A stretch of DNA of 64,000 nt, taken from positions 453,246 through 517,245 of the forward strand of contig NZ_LLYA01000112.1 of assembly GCF_001440415.1 (NCBI RefSeq). The letters are read 5' to 3'. The stretch's first letter is position 1. Each line of letters opens with the position of its first letter. Source of the stretch: Bradyrhizobium retamae. GTDB taxonomy: Bacteria; Pseudomonadota; Alphaproteobacteria; Rhizobiales; Xanthobacteraceae. Position numbers and translations under genes: made by a program. Below are positions 9,418-17,806 of the stretch, one piece after another. The notes under the pieces are model-generated. The model ran no database searches. It saw only the letters and a list, made by a program, of their open reading frames with translations, and had not been told where the DNA came from.

Positions 9418-9957
9418 CAAGTTGGCTCAGATAGCGCGCGACGCTCTCCTCCAGCTGGGCACGCCGCCGCTCCACCTTCGCCCGTGTGAAGTTCTTGTCC
9501 CGGTTGTTCACGGCCTTGAACTTGCTGCCATCGATCGCGACGCTCGCCGTCGCGAGAAGACCCATCTCACGGCAGAGTTCGACGAAGCGCGCACATACCT
9601 TCGCAGCGCCAGGCCATTGTCTTTGCGGAAGTCTGCGATCGTCTTGTGATCAGGTGCGAGCCGACCAGCAGCCACATGAGTTCGACATTACGCCCGGCCT
9701 CGCGTTCGAGCCGCCGGCTCGACTGAACCCGGTTCAGATAGCCGTAAATGTAAAGCTTGAGCAGAACCGAGGGATGGTACGATGGCCGACCAGTCGCCGC
9801 CGGCTCCACCCCCTTCAAAGTTCATCTCAGCCAAATCGAGCGCATCGACAAACACGTCGATCACGCGAACAGGGTTGCGATCGTCAATGAAGTCATCGAG
9901 GCATTCGGGCAATAGCGTCCACTGTCCTCGATCCGCCTGCTCAACGAAGCGCCTCAT
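9414..9957 (-). mobile_element. IS1182-type transposase relic, frameshifted and 3'-truncated
   Basis: Minus-strand fragments in different frames rebuild the N-terminal half of an IS1182-family transposase. They are RRFVEQADRGQWTLLPECL and DVFVDALDLAEMNFEG from the first frame. Next come TGRPSYHPSVLLKLYIYGYL and SSRRLEREAGRNVELMWL from the second. Last come VAIDGSKFKAVNNRDKNFT and ARYLSQLDTA from a third. At least two frameshifts separate them. The protein stops being recognisable after LSQLDTA, where cytochrome c sequence begins, so the catalytic C-terminal half is missing and the element cannot move by itself. ATG 9957 is the likely original start. No terminal inverted repeats were identified by eye. 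Confidence 0.75.
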
Positions 9958-10044
9958 CAGCTTCTCCCGCAGTATCACGAGAGAATCATAGCAAAGCAGT
10001 GGCGTTTTCACACAGCCAGGTCAAAAGCGCCGTTTCGGCAGTCG

Positions 10045-10115
10045 GCCGGACACTTCCGGTCTCCCCCACTAACCGGACATATTCAGTTTCAGTTGGCATG
10101 TCTCAAACGTGCCAG
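10045..10115 (+). repeat. Dispersed intergenic repeat, copy 1
   Basis: About 70 bases beginning GCCGGACACTTCCGGTCT and ending GGCATGTCTCAAACGTGCCA. A second copy with small differences lies at 63501-63570 in the same orientation. Both copies are intergenic and both lie beside truncated genes. Confidence 0.6.
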
Positions 10116-10128
10116 CAGCGAATACTCC

Positions 10129-10332
10129 TTACTCAGAAAGCTGCGGCCCCGGCGAGCGAAGCAATTCGCACAAATGAGAGGCAGCCTCGTTCTGTCTGAT
10201 CCTATGCACGACATGCTCTCGAACGCGACCGGGCGGTAGCATCTTAGCTTGCTCGCGTAGTTGCGCTGTATCTTGGGCAAGACGTTCTTCGAGTGATTTG
10301 GTTTGTTTAAAACGGCGACGCTTGATGACCAT
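10129..10332 (-). CDS. Small conserved alphaproteobacterial protein
   Basis: Sixty-seven residues, very basic at the start (MVIKRRRFKQTKSLEERL), then a helical stretch (AQDTAQLREQAKMLPPGR) and a C-terminal LCELLRSPG. I recognise this as a frequently repeated small protein of Bradyrhizobium relatives, of unknown function. ATG 10332 is preferred over in-frame starts a few codons upstream because the conserved part begins here. No partner gene is evident; it stands alone between the transposase relic and a divergent small gene. Confidence 0.6.
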   Translation of the reverse strand: MVIKRRRFKQTKSLEERLAQDTAQLREQAKMLPPGRVREHVVHRIRQNEAASHLCELLRSPGPQLSE

Positions 10333-10616
10333 GCGGTGCTCCATTCGTTCGAGGAAGGCAGGAGCGCGCAACAGGCGTTCTCATCACCGATAACTGCCGT
10401 TGGACCGTGCGGTGATGGGTGAAGACTTATCCCGCCAAGCTGGCTCGTCTGTCTGGCAGGCGACGAAAGGGAGGAAAAACTTAATACATCCAATGAGTTA
10501 TGAGCAATTTAGACGGGTTTGGCGGCTAAACACTGCGTGACGTCTAATTAGTAAGGAACGTTGTTGACGCTTTTTACTTCTAATGAGTACTCTCTTGCCT
10601 TGCTGTGGAGGGGAAG

Positions 10617-10832
10617 ATGGGTGTGCTGAATCGAGCAGAACGCCTTCAGATCATGCTGACTCCAGCCGAATTGAAACTTGTCGACAACTGGCGCTTTAAG
10701 AAGCGCATGCCAAGCCGCGCATCAGCGGTGCGAGAACTGCTCAGGCGCGGATTGCTGGCCGAAGGTTTTGATGAAGCAGGAGATGGCGCCCGCTCACGAG
10801 ATTTCGGCCTGAACGACGCAGTGGCCGAGTAG
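10617..10832 (+). CDS. Small ribbon-helix-helix-like protein
   Basis: Seventy-one residues: MGVLNRAERLQIMLTPAEL is followed by DNWRFKKRMPSRASAVRELL and a short acidic tail. The order strand (LQIMLT), helix (PAELKLVDNWRF) and second helix after a turn (SRASAVRELLRRGL) is that of ribbon-helix-helix DNA-binding domains. ATG 10617 follows a strong GGAGGGGAAG ribosome site; a GTG at 10605 is in frame but overlaps that site. No target or partner is visible. It might be an orphan antitoxin-like regulator, but there is no toxin next to it. Confidence 0.6.
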   Translation: MGVLNRAERLQIMLTPAELKLVDNWRFKKRMPSRASAVRELLRRGLLAEGFDEAGDGARSRDFGLNDAVAE

Positions 10833-11137
10833 ACAACTGAAAATAAGTTACCAAAAACGATTCACGGTTGGCGGGGTTTCGCTTCGGGTCGCTTGCGGAC
10901 TCGAAGCCCCCGAGCCCGATATCCATTCATCATTCGATCGCTTCTCGTGGTATCAACCGAGCTCAAAATCGCAGTGGCGAAATCTACTTTTGAGTGACGG
11001 GTACCGAAGTCCTCCCAATTCTGAGGTAATATTACCAGCGGGCATCTTCCCCGCCGTCTCTTCGACTTTGAAAGATCATCGGACGTCCAAGGTTTAAGCG
11101 CTGCCGGCACAACGTATTTCGAGCCCGGCGGCGTATT

Positions 11138-11285
11138 TTTGATGGCGAGGCGGTGCTGCTCCGCGTCGACGGGCGTTCCGATTTCAAGGGGCTCGACAGC
11201 CGCAAGCACAATGACGAGATACTGTTTTATCCATGTAACGTGCTCGCCTTGCAGGGTGAGGACCTGCGGCATCCGTTCTCGCGGC
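11138..11285 (+). pseudogene. ATP-dependent DNA ligase fragment
   Basis: One frame reads FDGEAVLLRVDGRSDFKGL, then SRKHNDEILFYPCNVLAL and QGEDLR. This is the DGE/FD region of the adenylation domain of LigD-type ATP-dependent DNA ligases. The KxDG active-site lysine region and everything after GEDLR are missing, and there is no start codon. Only about 48 codons remain, running directly into another relic at 11335. A different, longer ligase relic lies at 57646-58384. Confidence 0.6.
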
Positions 11286-11334
11286 CCGCGAAAGAAACCA
11301 GCGTAGTTGCCGGACAGTTCACGCGATGGACGTA

Positions 11335-11770
11335 CCAATTGTTAGAGCGAGGTACCACCAACCAAAGCGCTATTGCCGCCCTCTTCCGCGTCATCACCCG
11401 CTAAGTCGGCAATCTGCCGCCGATGCCAGGCGTCCTTCCAGATTATCACGCGCCAGTCGTGAAGAACGCCGGCGCCGAGCGCGAGTTCGTCCTCTGCGCT
11501 GGGCCATGCCGCCGCCGCGGACCGGCGGGCCGCTGGTGACCAACATTAGCAACACCTCTTCACCCCACTGGCGCGGCTGGTTGAAACCGGAGAGCCGCTG
11601 CCTGGTGCCGTTCAACAGCTTTGCCGAATACGCGCCAGCGCCGAACGGAAACCAAGAAAAAGGACGTCGTCTGGTTTGCGATCAATGACGATCGGCCACT
11701 GGCCTGCTTTGCCGGCATCTGGATCGAATTCAAGGCCGACCGGGGACGAAATCGAAACCGATCGCGGGGC
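11335..11770 (+). pseudogene. SRAP (YedK/HMCES-like) abasic-site protein relic
   Basis: The SOS response-associated peptidase family crosslinks abasic sites in single-stranded DNA through Cys2. Here its N-terminal two thirds can be rebuilt across frames: NQSAIAALFRVITR, a stop, VGNLPPMPGVLPDYHAPVV, KNAGAEREFVL, then SSPHWRGWLKPESRCLVPF, NSFAEYAPAPN and, in another frame, DVVWFAINDDRPLACFAGIW. The catalytic Cys2 start is not recognisable and the C-terminal His-containing part is absent after about 11770. At least one stop and two frameshifts make it dead. It sits immediately after a DNA ligase fragment, so this is a small graveyard of DNA-repair genes. Confidence 0.65.
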
Positions 11771-11819
11771 CGCACCAAGTCTAAGGCTTTCTGACGACGT
11801 CGCGGAATGCCATAGTCGC

Positions 11820-12047
11820 CCGGAAAAAGCCGCGCGCCGGATCCTCGAGATCGCGAAGGCGGTCGAGCCGGTTCAAGGGCGCATCCACATCGAGTAGATC
11901 AACGAGCCGTTTCTGTTTCGCGACGGCGGCAGTCCGGCCGAGTACGGCGAGGGCATCAAGCCAGCGATCTACCGTGGTCGGCTCACGCTGCATGAGTCAG
12001 GGACTTTCGTCACCTTCACGCCCGCCGGGGCCGAGCTGTTCGCCTGA
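11820..12047 (+). pseudogene. Small conserved protein with in-frame stop
   Basis: The frame reads ARRILEIAKAVEPVQGRIHIE, a TAG at 11895-11897, then INEPFLFRDGGSPAEYG, EGIKPAIYRGRLTLHESG and TFVTFTPAGAELFA, ending at TGA 12045-12047. The uninterrupted sense on both sides of the TAG suggests a single nonsense mutation. The C-terminal TFTxAGAxLFA ending resembles a small rhizobial protein of unknown function. No clear start codon was found, so the 5' end may also be lost. Confidence 0.5.
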
Positions 12048-12119
12048 CGCACTAGCCCGGGCTGCCACCGTGCCGCTTTTAAGCGGTCAAATGTTCTTGG
12101 TCGGCAAAAGCCGGCCGAT

Positions 12120-12440
12120 TTACTTCCTCGGCCTTCTCATTTCATCGTCTGGCGTCCTTACGTCGGCAGGACTACGGGAGCTGTCAACTGGTACGGGCGG
12201 CCCCCCTCCGCCGGCGGCACCGCCAGAACCGGTTCCACCCGCGCCGCCGTCACCGGCTCCTCCGCTACCTGCGCCGCCGGCACCAGCGCCGCCGGCACCA
12301 GCGCCGCCAGCACCCGCGCCGGCGCCTGCGCCGCCCGCGCCTGCACCGCCGGCGCCCCCGGCTCCTCCGGCGCCTTGGGCGACAGCCAACGTTGAGCCGA
12401 GCCCAAAGAACAATAGTAACGCGATCGCTGATACTTTCAT
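12120..12440 (-). CDS. Secreted Gly/Ala-rich low-complexity protein
   Basis: A 106-residue protein with a clear signal peptide (KVSAIALLLFFGLGSTLAVAQ, cleavage near residue 22). A tract of about 50 residues built from GGA and GAGA units follows, then a Pro/Ser/Arg tail. The tract explains the GCC/GGC-rich repeats at 12190-12365. ATG 12440 follows an AGGAG-type site; upstream codons are not needed. A second Gly/Ser/Ala-rich secreted protein at 58567-59115 has the same plan. The role is unknown; a periplasmic or surface location is inferred. Confidence 0.7.
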   Translation of the reverse strand: MKVSAIALLLFFGLGSTLAVAQGAGGAGGAGGAGAGGAGAGAGAGGAGAGGAGAGGAGSGGAGDGGAGGTGSGGAAGGGGPPVPVDSSRSPADVRTPDDEMRRPRK

Positions 12441-12609
12441 GGTCGTTCTCCTTGTAATCGTGGAAACCGGCAATTTTTCAGGCTTTGCCCCGTTCCTATT
12501 TTTGCTGCGGCAAAATGCGTAGACGCAATATCAGCGTGATAGGAACCATTCCTCGCGTAGAACCTAAGCCAGAGCAGCAATCGCCCGACGAAATGCAGGG
12601 AGGAAGGAC

Positions 12610-12795
12610 ATGACGCCGAATTCAAAGAAGCCACTAAGGCCCGAAGATTTTCCCGTGGATGTCGAAGGTCAGAAGATAAAGAAGCAGGACGGTACTCCCA
12701 TCGCAGATGCGGAGAGTCCCGCCGTCGCCGCCGAAATCGTAGAGCGCCTTAACGAAGACGAAGCCAGGCGCGAAGAAGACAAGTGGTCAGCCTGA
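12610..12795 (+). CDS. Small conserved hypothetical protein
   Basis: Sixty-one residues, highly charged and without membrane segment: MTPNSKKPLRPEDFPVDV, then EGQKIKKQDGTPIADAESP and VAAEIVERLNEDEARREED. I recognise the KKQDGTPIADA core as a widespread small protein of Bradyrhizobium relatives, of unknown function. A good ribosome site (GGGAGGAAGG) lies just before the ATG. It is divergent from the Gly/Ala-rich gene. A weak echo of the ADAESPA segment occurs near 17040 in otherwise non-coding DNA. Confidence 0.65.
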   Translation: MTPNSKKPLRPEDFPVDVEGQKIKKQDGTPIADAESPAVAAEIVERLNEDEARREEDKWSA

Positions 12796-12862
12796 CCTTC
12801 CGCGACCCAAAACTCGAATTCTGTCGAGCCGTTACTGACGTCCAAGCTGGCGCTCGACCCGC

Positions 12863-13042
12863 CTACGGAGGTACCGACTTCTTGAGGGCCTTCTTCACCG
12901 CAAAGCTGACCTCCTCGTCTCTTCGCCTCATTCCCCAATTCGGGTAAGAACCACTAGCTGCGGCTTCTTTCTTGCTGACGGACTGGCCGGAAGCAGTCAA
13001 TTGCATCACAGCGGCATATCCGGCGCCAGTAAGTCTGACCAA
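12863..13042 (-). CDS. Possible small protein with TTG start
   Basis: Fifty-nine codons from a TTG: VRLTGAGYAAVMQLTASG, QSVSKKEAAASGSYPNWGM, RRRDEEVSFAVKKALKKS and a stop. Composition and the regular helix pattern look coding, and the frame is closed by a stop five codons upstream. There is no clear ribosome site, so this could instead be a relic with a lost start. Function unknown. Confidence 0.4.
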   Translation of the reverse strand: MVRLTGAGYAAVMQLTASGQSVSKKEAAASGSYPNWGMRRRDEEVSFAVKKALKKSVPP

Positions 13043-13444
13043 GGTGCGTCACCATGATTCGACGGGCCTGGTGTTTCTTGCGGCCAGTCAGAAGAAGTAA
13101 ACTCGCGCCTTCGATCGCCGAACGATGGCTAATGGAAGTGGCCCTCGAGCGGTATCAGTGATCATATGATCCTCCCTTGCTACCTGTTTTAACTGGCTAT
13201 CGAAGGACGGGAGATCTCACCACGCATTTAGGCGCGCAGCCGTATCTATTCGCGCGCACCTTCCGTAACATTCATTGCGTTGTTTCCCCGAAGTTGCCTG
13301 CTTAGTTAGTTTGGTTGCTGCTTCAGGGAGGCGATCTTCAAATGAGTCTTGCTTGGATGATTCGCTTCATGACACGGCGAATTGGCACGTTGAACTATTG
13401 AACTAGCCACTGATGCAGTCCGTCTGATAGCGGACATGGTCTTA
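13043..13444. other. About 400 bases with no gene seen
   Basis: No coding frame, RNA or repeat could be supported. The right end leads into a candidate stress promoter. Confidence 0.4.
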
Positions 13445-13469
13445 GGAACAATGGATGAAAATGTTCGTT
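13445..13469 (+). promoter_or_regulatory. EcfG-type promoter for the DUF4142 gene
   Basis: GGAAC at 13445-13449, exactly 16 bases, then CGTT at 13466-13469: a perfect match to the general-stress consensus, 53 bases before the ATG at 13522. Confidence 0.7.
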
Positions 13470-13521
13470 GAACGAGCACATGCAATTGTTGAGCTGCTGC
13501 AGCGCCAAGCGAGGAGTGTTA

Positions 13522-14034
13522 ATGAAGCGCCCCACTTTATTCCCAGTCTGTGCTTTCCTCGCCTTTGCTTTCCTCGCCTTTGCTGCGGTGCACTCTGCTG
13601 CCGCGCAGCAACGCATCGACGCAATGACCTTCACCCGCATGGCCACCGCCAGCGATAGCTTCGAGGTCCAGTCGAGCCAGCTCGCCTTACAGCGATCCAC
13701 CAATCCGCGGGTGCGCGCTTTCGCGCAGCACATGATCAATGACCATTCAATGACGAGTGCCGCTCTGTCACAGAGCGCGCCGATGCTGACCGCATTCTCC
13801 GGCCCTTTCGGTCTGCTCGATCCCAAACACGCGGCGATGCTCTCGCAACTTGGGGCGCTGAGCGGACCGGGTTTTGACCGTGTCTACGCGCAGATGCAAC
13901 TGGCCGGGCATCGGGAAGCGGTCGCGCTGTTTTCATCCTATGGCGCTACCGGCGACGACCCCCGCCTCGTCAGTTTCGCGCGGTCGACGTTGCCGCGTTT
14001 GCGGCACCACTTGTCCATGGCGCGCCGCCTCTGA
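13522..14034 (+). CDS. DUF4142 secreted ferritin-like-fold protein
   Basis: A 170-residue exported protein. The signal peptide (PTLFPVCAFLAFAFLAFAA, cleavage after AAAQ near residue 29) precedes the DUF4142 four-helix domain, recognised by RMATASDSFEVQSSQLAL, NPRVRAFAQHMINDHSM, a histidine in LAGHREAVALF and the C-terminal LPRLRHHLSMARRL. DUF4142 proteins are periplasmic helical bundles of unknown biochemistry, often stress-induced. ATG 13522 is preferred because a signal peptide starts there; the longer frame from 13468 would overlap the promoter. A perfect EcfG-type promoter lies upstream. A second DUF4142 protein is at 19252-19890. Confidence 0.82.
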   Translation: MKRPTLFPVCAFLAFAFLAFAAVHSAAAQQRIDAMTFTRMATASDSFEVQSSQLALQRSTNPRVRAFAQHMINDHSMTSAALSQSAPMLTAFSGPFGLLDPKHAAMLSQLGALSGPGFDRVYAQMQLAGHREAVALFSSYGATGDDPRLVSFARSTLPRLRHHLSMARRL

Positions 14035-14147
14035 GCGGCACACATCGGCAATGTAGGAGCGAGATCGTTCCGCGGAATGCTGAGCAGCCGCTCGGCCGAC
14101 CACTTGGCTTGGATAGGGCGGCACGGGAGCTGTGCGAGTGGTGGTGA

Positions 14148-14658
14148 ATGACGAACTTGATAAAGCTGCCTACGTGGGCCGACAAAGAACATATCCATGC
14201 TGTTGTCGAGACCCCGCGCGGCAGTAGCTGCAAACTGGAATTCGACTCCACGCTCCGCGTGTTTACACTCGCGAAACCTCTGATGACGGAACTTACTTAC
14301 CCGTATGACTGGGGCTTCATTCCCTCCACAAAAGCCGATGACGGTGATCCAGTGGATGTTCTGGTGATTCACGAGACTGGAACCGGGGCTCGTGCTTCGT
14401 TGCAGGCCGATTGGCGTCCTCAAGGTCCTGCAAACGACCGGGCGTAAAAAGAATAGAAATGACCGCGTATTCGCAGTGCCAGAGCGTTCTCCTTTTGCTG
14501 GCCACTTATACGATGTCCGGCATCTTCCTTCGCGGGCCATGGACGAACTGCAGAAGTTCTTTCGTGCCACCAACGCGCTCAAGAAAAAGGAGATTGAATT
14601 TCTAGGCTGGCGCGGCCCCCGCGCTGCGGTCAAAATGATTAACCGATTTTCGCGCTAA
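14148..14658 (+). pseudogene. Family I inorganic pyrophosphatase-like gene with one frameshift
   Basis: The first frame gives LEFDSTLRVFTLAKPLM, YPYDWGFIPSTKADDGDP and VDVLVIHETGTG. The signature D-G-D-P-V-D-V of soluble family I pyrophosphatases is intact. Near 14390 the frame must shift by one base to continue as LRCRPIGVLKVLQTTG, NDRVFAVPERSPFAGHLYDV and LKKKEIEFLGWRGPRAAVKMI. With the shift the product would be near 170 residues, the normal length. The single indel at the cysteine codon region kills the enzyme unless it is an assembly error. Neighbours give no operon context. Confidence 0.75.
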
Positions 14659-15499
14659 TAGCCTCTGCCAAGCTCCAGCTCCTGACGCTCAATCCTCGCC
14701 CGATGTGCAACACTGACGAGCGCCACGGTGGGCGCTCTCAGGCCTCGCGGAAGAGAGGAGCGACCGAATCCTAAGTGGCGGACGATCTGCTAGGAGCTGC
14801 CATTTTCACAAACGAGCCAAGCCGCGGACGGTTCAGCCAGACCGGTCCCGAAGCCTTTAAGATTAGCTCATGGTGGCTGACGGCGCCCGGTAGGGCACGA
14901 TCTGGCGTTAGGGCAGCGGCTTGCTCGAGCTCGATCCAACCATGACTAAGAAGAACTGCGATCGTTGCGCTTCCAATCATGGGCACCAGCTCGTGAGCCG
15001 GGCTGACGTTGGGACCTGCACTAAAGGCCATCGGTCACCCGGACCGCGCCTGAGCCATAGCTCCGGGGCGAAGCAATGCACATAGGCCAGGCTTTCGTGT
15101 CTGTGGAAGAAGGGCGCTAGATCAGAACCTGCGTTTTCTTCGGCAGAACGCCACCAAGGCCGCTTCCTGCACCGTCTTTGTCGGCGTAGTCGGCCAGACC
15201 CGCACCGACTCCTTAATGCAGCACGCACAAACGGCAGGTCGCCGCGACCGGTGGGTCCGGCTTTCAGTATCTCCTCGTGGCCGCAACTCTGAGCGGCAGG
15301 GTGAGTGGCAATCAGCGTGAGTGCGCGGAAGGTAGCCATGCCAGCCGCATCGAAGGCGAAAGGCCAATGGGCAACCTGGCCGAGCTCGGCGGCGGACTCT
15401 GCGCGCTTTCCGCTGACATCTATGTGCGTATTGGCCCGGCTCATCGGCCTTACGCGGAACCCGGTTACGGAATATCGGCAGCGCCCTTACGGCGTGCCG
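14659..15499. other. About 840 bases with no supportable gene
   Basis: Open frames on both strands here lack ribosome sites and recognisable motifs. A minus-strand frame at 14771-15031 is the least implausible but cannot be supported. Confidence 0.4.
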
Positions 15500-15714
15500 G
15501 GCACTGGCCAACCGCGCACCGGCATCGGTCTATGGCGAGTACGGAACGCCCTACCCCGCGCAGCCCGTCTACGTCGAGCGCCCGCCCGCCTATCGGGGAG
15601 CGCTACTAAGCACAGAAATACGAGTATGCGGGCGAATACGCGCCGCGGCCGCCGCTGCCCGTGCCCTGCCGCGCGCGGGCGCGATGCGACGAGGGCTATG
15701 GCAGGTGGAGCTAG
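15500..15714 (+). pseudogene. Tyr/Pro-rich secreted protein relic
   Basis: Two frames give typical exported Tyr/Pro-rich sequence: VYGEYGTPYPAQPVYVERPP and, after a one-base shift, KYEYAGEYAPRPPLPVP, ending CDEGYGRWS at a TAG at 15712-15714. The style resembles the small secreted protein at 24229-24522. The 5' part with a signal peptide is not recognisable. It is most likely a decayed small periplasmic protein gene. Confidence 0.4.
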
Positions 15715-15862
15715 TGCGACTAGAGCGCGCAGGTCCGTTGCCACGTAGCGCGCAGGATGGGTAGAGCGATTATCCGCCGTAGCTTGCCAGGGCAAAGCCG
15801 GAAGCGATACCCATCCGCGCAGGCTATTGATGGGCTTCGACTCGTGCTACCCTTCCAGCGCG

Positions 15863-16402
15863 CTACGGCCAGAGCTGGATAAATTCGGGTCCACGCAATC
15901 CGGCAGCTTTCACCGCACTGACAAATTCGTCGCCCAAGAACAACGGGCCGCGTAGCAGCTGCGGCACCTTGAACACCGTTAGCCCGTCGGCCAGTTCCGG
16001 CCGGAACGCGTAGCGCTCGACATCAAGGATGTCTCCATCATCGAACCGCACCAGCTCCGACTTTTCCTCATCAAGCGCGTCAACCACGGTTAGCACGTTG
16101 AACAGCCACAGGTCCGCGTCCGGACATGCCAGCGGCAGTAGTTCGCCGGAACGGTCCAGCAGCGGTGCCAGCACCTTGGCCGCATGCTCGCGAAGCACCA
16201 GCACGTGACCGCCAAGCCAGGGAAGATCCGCTTCAGCCCGCGGCTCACCTTCGTCGTCCACCAGGAGCCTGGCCATGGGCATTGGTCGCCAGCTAGCTCG
16301 CCGGGCGGTCCCATCCAGGCTCCACAGATACTCGTGATCGCTCTCGTGCACCGGAAGGACCCACTCCAAGTTCGGACGGACCCGCGGCTCGTAGATCCTC
16401 AA
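15863..16402 (-). CDS. Imm11-family (DUF1629-like) immunity protein
   Basis: A 179-residue soluble protein. The middle has LWLFNVLTVVDALDEEKSEL (about residues 101-120), followed by VERYAFRPELADGLTVFKVP and a C-terminal FVSAVKAAGLRGPEFI. This order (L-x-N-x-x-x-VVDALD-E-x-S, then F-K-V, then the AGL-x-G-x-E-F ending) is that of the Imm11 immunity family of polymorphic toxin systems. The start is taken as TTG 16402 because a strong AGGAGGAAG site lies five bases before it; an in-frame ATG at 16480 would add 26 residues unlike the family. No toxin gene is visible on either side, so it appears to be an orphan immunity gene. Confidence 0.6.
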   Translation of the reverse strand: MRIYEPRVRPNLEWVLPVHESDHEYLWSLDGTARRASWRPMPMARLLVDDEGEPRAEADLPWLGGHVLVLREHAAKVLAPLLDRSGELLPLACPDADLWLFNVLTVVDALDEEKSELVRFDDGDILDVERYAFRPELADGLTVFKVPQLLRGPLFLGDEFVSAVKAAGLRGPEFIQLWP

Positions 16403-16440
16403 GACTTCCTCCTGATGAGGCGTACTTTCAGAGAGCTTAC

Positions 16441-16578
16441 AATTGCGTAATATTCTTGAAGGCAAGCACGTTTGCACCATGTAAGTGACAGGCGGAAGCG
16501 TTGAATCCGCCCTTCAACTGAAGCCCAGCGGCCGTGCTCAGTGAGGCGAGCTGGGTCCTTTTGATTTTCTGCAACTGG
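16441..16578. repeat. Upstream arm of a duplicated two-part module, copy 1
   Basis: Read on the minus strand this segment contains AGGACCCAGCTCGCC, CTGAGCAC-GGCCGCTGGG and TTCAGTTGAAG, closely matching 48850-48990 read on the plus strand. In both places it lies divergently upstream of a GcrA/SANT-like mini-regulator gene, so the whole module of about 380 bases is duplicated in opposite orientation 32 kb away. Both copies can be translated as TQLA-x-LSTAAG but have different ends, so it may be a conserved leader rather than a gene. Confidence 0.6.
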
Positions 16579-16610
16579 CCCGCCTCAATTGGCCTAAGAG
16601 GCAAACTACG

Positions 16611-16820
16611 ATGAGTGGCATGAGACAAAACCGCGGCCGTCACTGGTCGGACGAGGAAGATAACCTGCTGCGCTCTATGTCACAGGCAGGAAAGAGTCTC
16701 ACCCTTATGACGGTGAAGCTCAATCGGCCGATGGCATCAATCAGAGCGCGTGCAGAAGATCTCGGTATAGGGATCCCCGGAACTGAGATCGGCCGGCGCA
16801 AGCGCAGGAGAAGTGCTTAG
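16611..16820 (+). CDS. GcrA/SANT-like mini DNA-binding protein, copy A
   Basis: Sixty-nine residues consisting of one helix-turn-helix-like unit and a basic tail. The motif order is RHWSDEEDNLLRSMSQAG, then KSLTLMTVKLNRPMASI, RARAEDLG and a tail RRKRRRSA. The pattern W-S/T-x-E/D-E-x3-LL, small residue, L-N-R-P, A-x-x-LG is that of the N-terminal domain of GcrA and of SANT/Myb-type domains. It is a close paralogue of the protein at 48579-48824, with a nearly identical core, and a distant relative of those at 47634-47849 and 51442-51621. DNA binding is inferred. Confidence 0.65.
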   Translation: MSGMRQNRGRHWSDEEDNLLRSMSQAGKSLTLMTVKLNRPMASIRARAEDLGIGIPGTEIGRRKRRRSA

Positions 16821-17181
16821 CGGACGCCCGATCCTCCGAGTGCAAGCATGCAGCCTCTTATCCCTGCTGATGCCGTGTGCCGAACAGCCCCAGTTCCTAC
16901 CTGACAGCCGAAGCGGAGTTGCCAACCCTGTCTACGGCGCGAAGCAACTCCTGCTTTTGCCGCATTGCCTGCCGGCTGCGCGCCGCTTCTCAGCCCGCTG
17001 TATCGAAAACCATCGTCGATCGGGAGCACGCCACTGGCGCGCATCGCAGACGCCGAGAGTCCGGCCGCTATCTGGTCCTTCTGCGGCGCGCCGGTCGACA
17101 TGCGCAACCTCGGGGCAGTGATCGCTCGCTCGCGATCAAGGACCCGAGGACCGAACCGCGCAGCCGGACGCGGCGGCAGTT
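16821..17181. other. About 360 bases, no gene; possible eroded coding traces
   Basis: Short traces such as LARIADAESPA near 17040 (compare the protein at 12610) and MRNLGAVIARSR near 17100 suggest old coding DNA, but no frame can be rebuilt. Confidence 0.3.
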
Positions 17182-17691
17182 TTAGCTCGTAGCGCGGGCG
17201 CCGGGCGTTTGCTCGCGTGCCAGATATTGATGGGTTAACGTTGGAAGGTTCTGCTCCAGCCAATCCGCCATAGCTTCTTCCTCCTGCAGGATCTGCTCGC
17301 AGGTCCGAGCGGTTTCCTCATCGCCCACCTCTCTCGCCGTGTCGATCAGAATGCGATAGGAGGCGATTTCCATCGCCTCAAAGGCAGAACAGGCAATCGA
17401 ACCCTTCATCACCTCGTCGCCTACAAACATGCCGCTCATGGCCTGGCCGAACCCAAACATCGTTCCGCCAGTGTCTTTGATCGTGGATGTGCTCTCGCCC
17501 CTCCGCTCGATGCAGCTGCGAACGCGTTCAGCTTGCCGCTGAGTCTCGCCGATGTGCTGAACAATCCGCGCCTTCAGGTCGGGATAGTTCTCGATTCGTT
17601 GAGCCATGCCGCTCAACATGGTCTCGGCCTGTTTCTCCGCCGCGTGGGCGTCACGTAGCCATTCCATTAACCGCTCTTCAGCGCTGGCCAT
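17182..17691 (-). CDS. DUF892 (YciE-like) ferritin-fold protein
   Basis: A 169-residue soluble four-helix protein. It starts MASAEERLMEWLRDAHAAE, has the iron-ligand-like glutamates and histidines in AEKQAETMLSGMA, IVQHIGETQRQAERV and FEAMEIASYRILIDTA, and ends with EEEAMADWLEQNLP. DUF892/YciE proteins are ferritin-like bundles linked to osmotic and general stress. ATG 17691 is chosen because the first helix begins there; the open frame extends upstream without family similarity. A GGAAC-N17-CGTT promoter lies about 90 bases upstream. A second, broken DUF892 gene is at 41611-42106. Confidence 0.8.
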   Translation of the reverse strand: MASAEERLMEWLRDAHAAEKQAETMLSGMAQRIENYPDLKARIVQHIGETQRQAERVRSCIERRGESTSTIKDTGGTMFGFGQAMSGMFVGDEVMKGSIACSAFEAMEIASYRILIDTAREVGDEETARTCEQILQEEEAMADWLEQNLPTLTHQYLAREQTPGARATS

Positions 17692-17780
17692 TCGTCTCTC
17701 CTTCTGCGTGGGTGGACTGCTTTGTTTGCGTTGTACTCTGGTCGGCAGCCCTGCCTGGCCGAGTACCATCCGCCTTGGGG

Positions 17781-17806
17781 AACGCCGACGACCTAGGTGA
17801 TGTTCC
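17781..17806 (-). promoter_or_regulatory. EcfG-type promoter for the DUF892 gene
   Basis: On the minus strand GGAAC (17806-17802), 17 bases, CGTT (17784-17781), 90 bases before the ATG at 17691. Confidence 0.6.

Noticed and set aside
10862..11338. A 158-codon minus-strand frame
   Set aside because: The plus strand of the same stretch encodes a recognisable DNA ligase fragment; the minus frame has no motif.
12185..12365. Short repeats that could be mistaken for a CRISPR or tandem-repeat array
   Set aside because: The repeats are GCC/GGC codons of a Gly/Ala-rich protein tract, with no spacer pattern.
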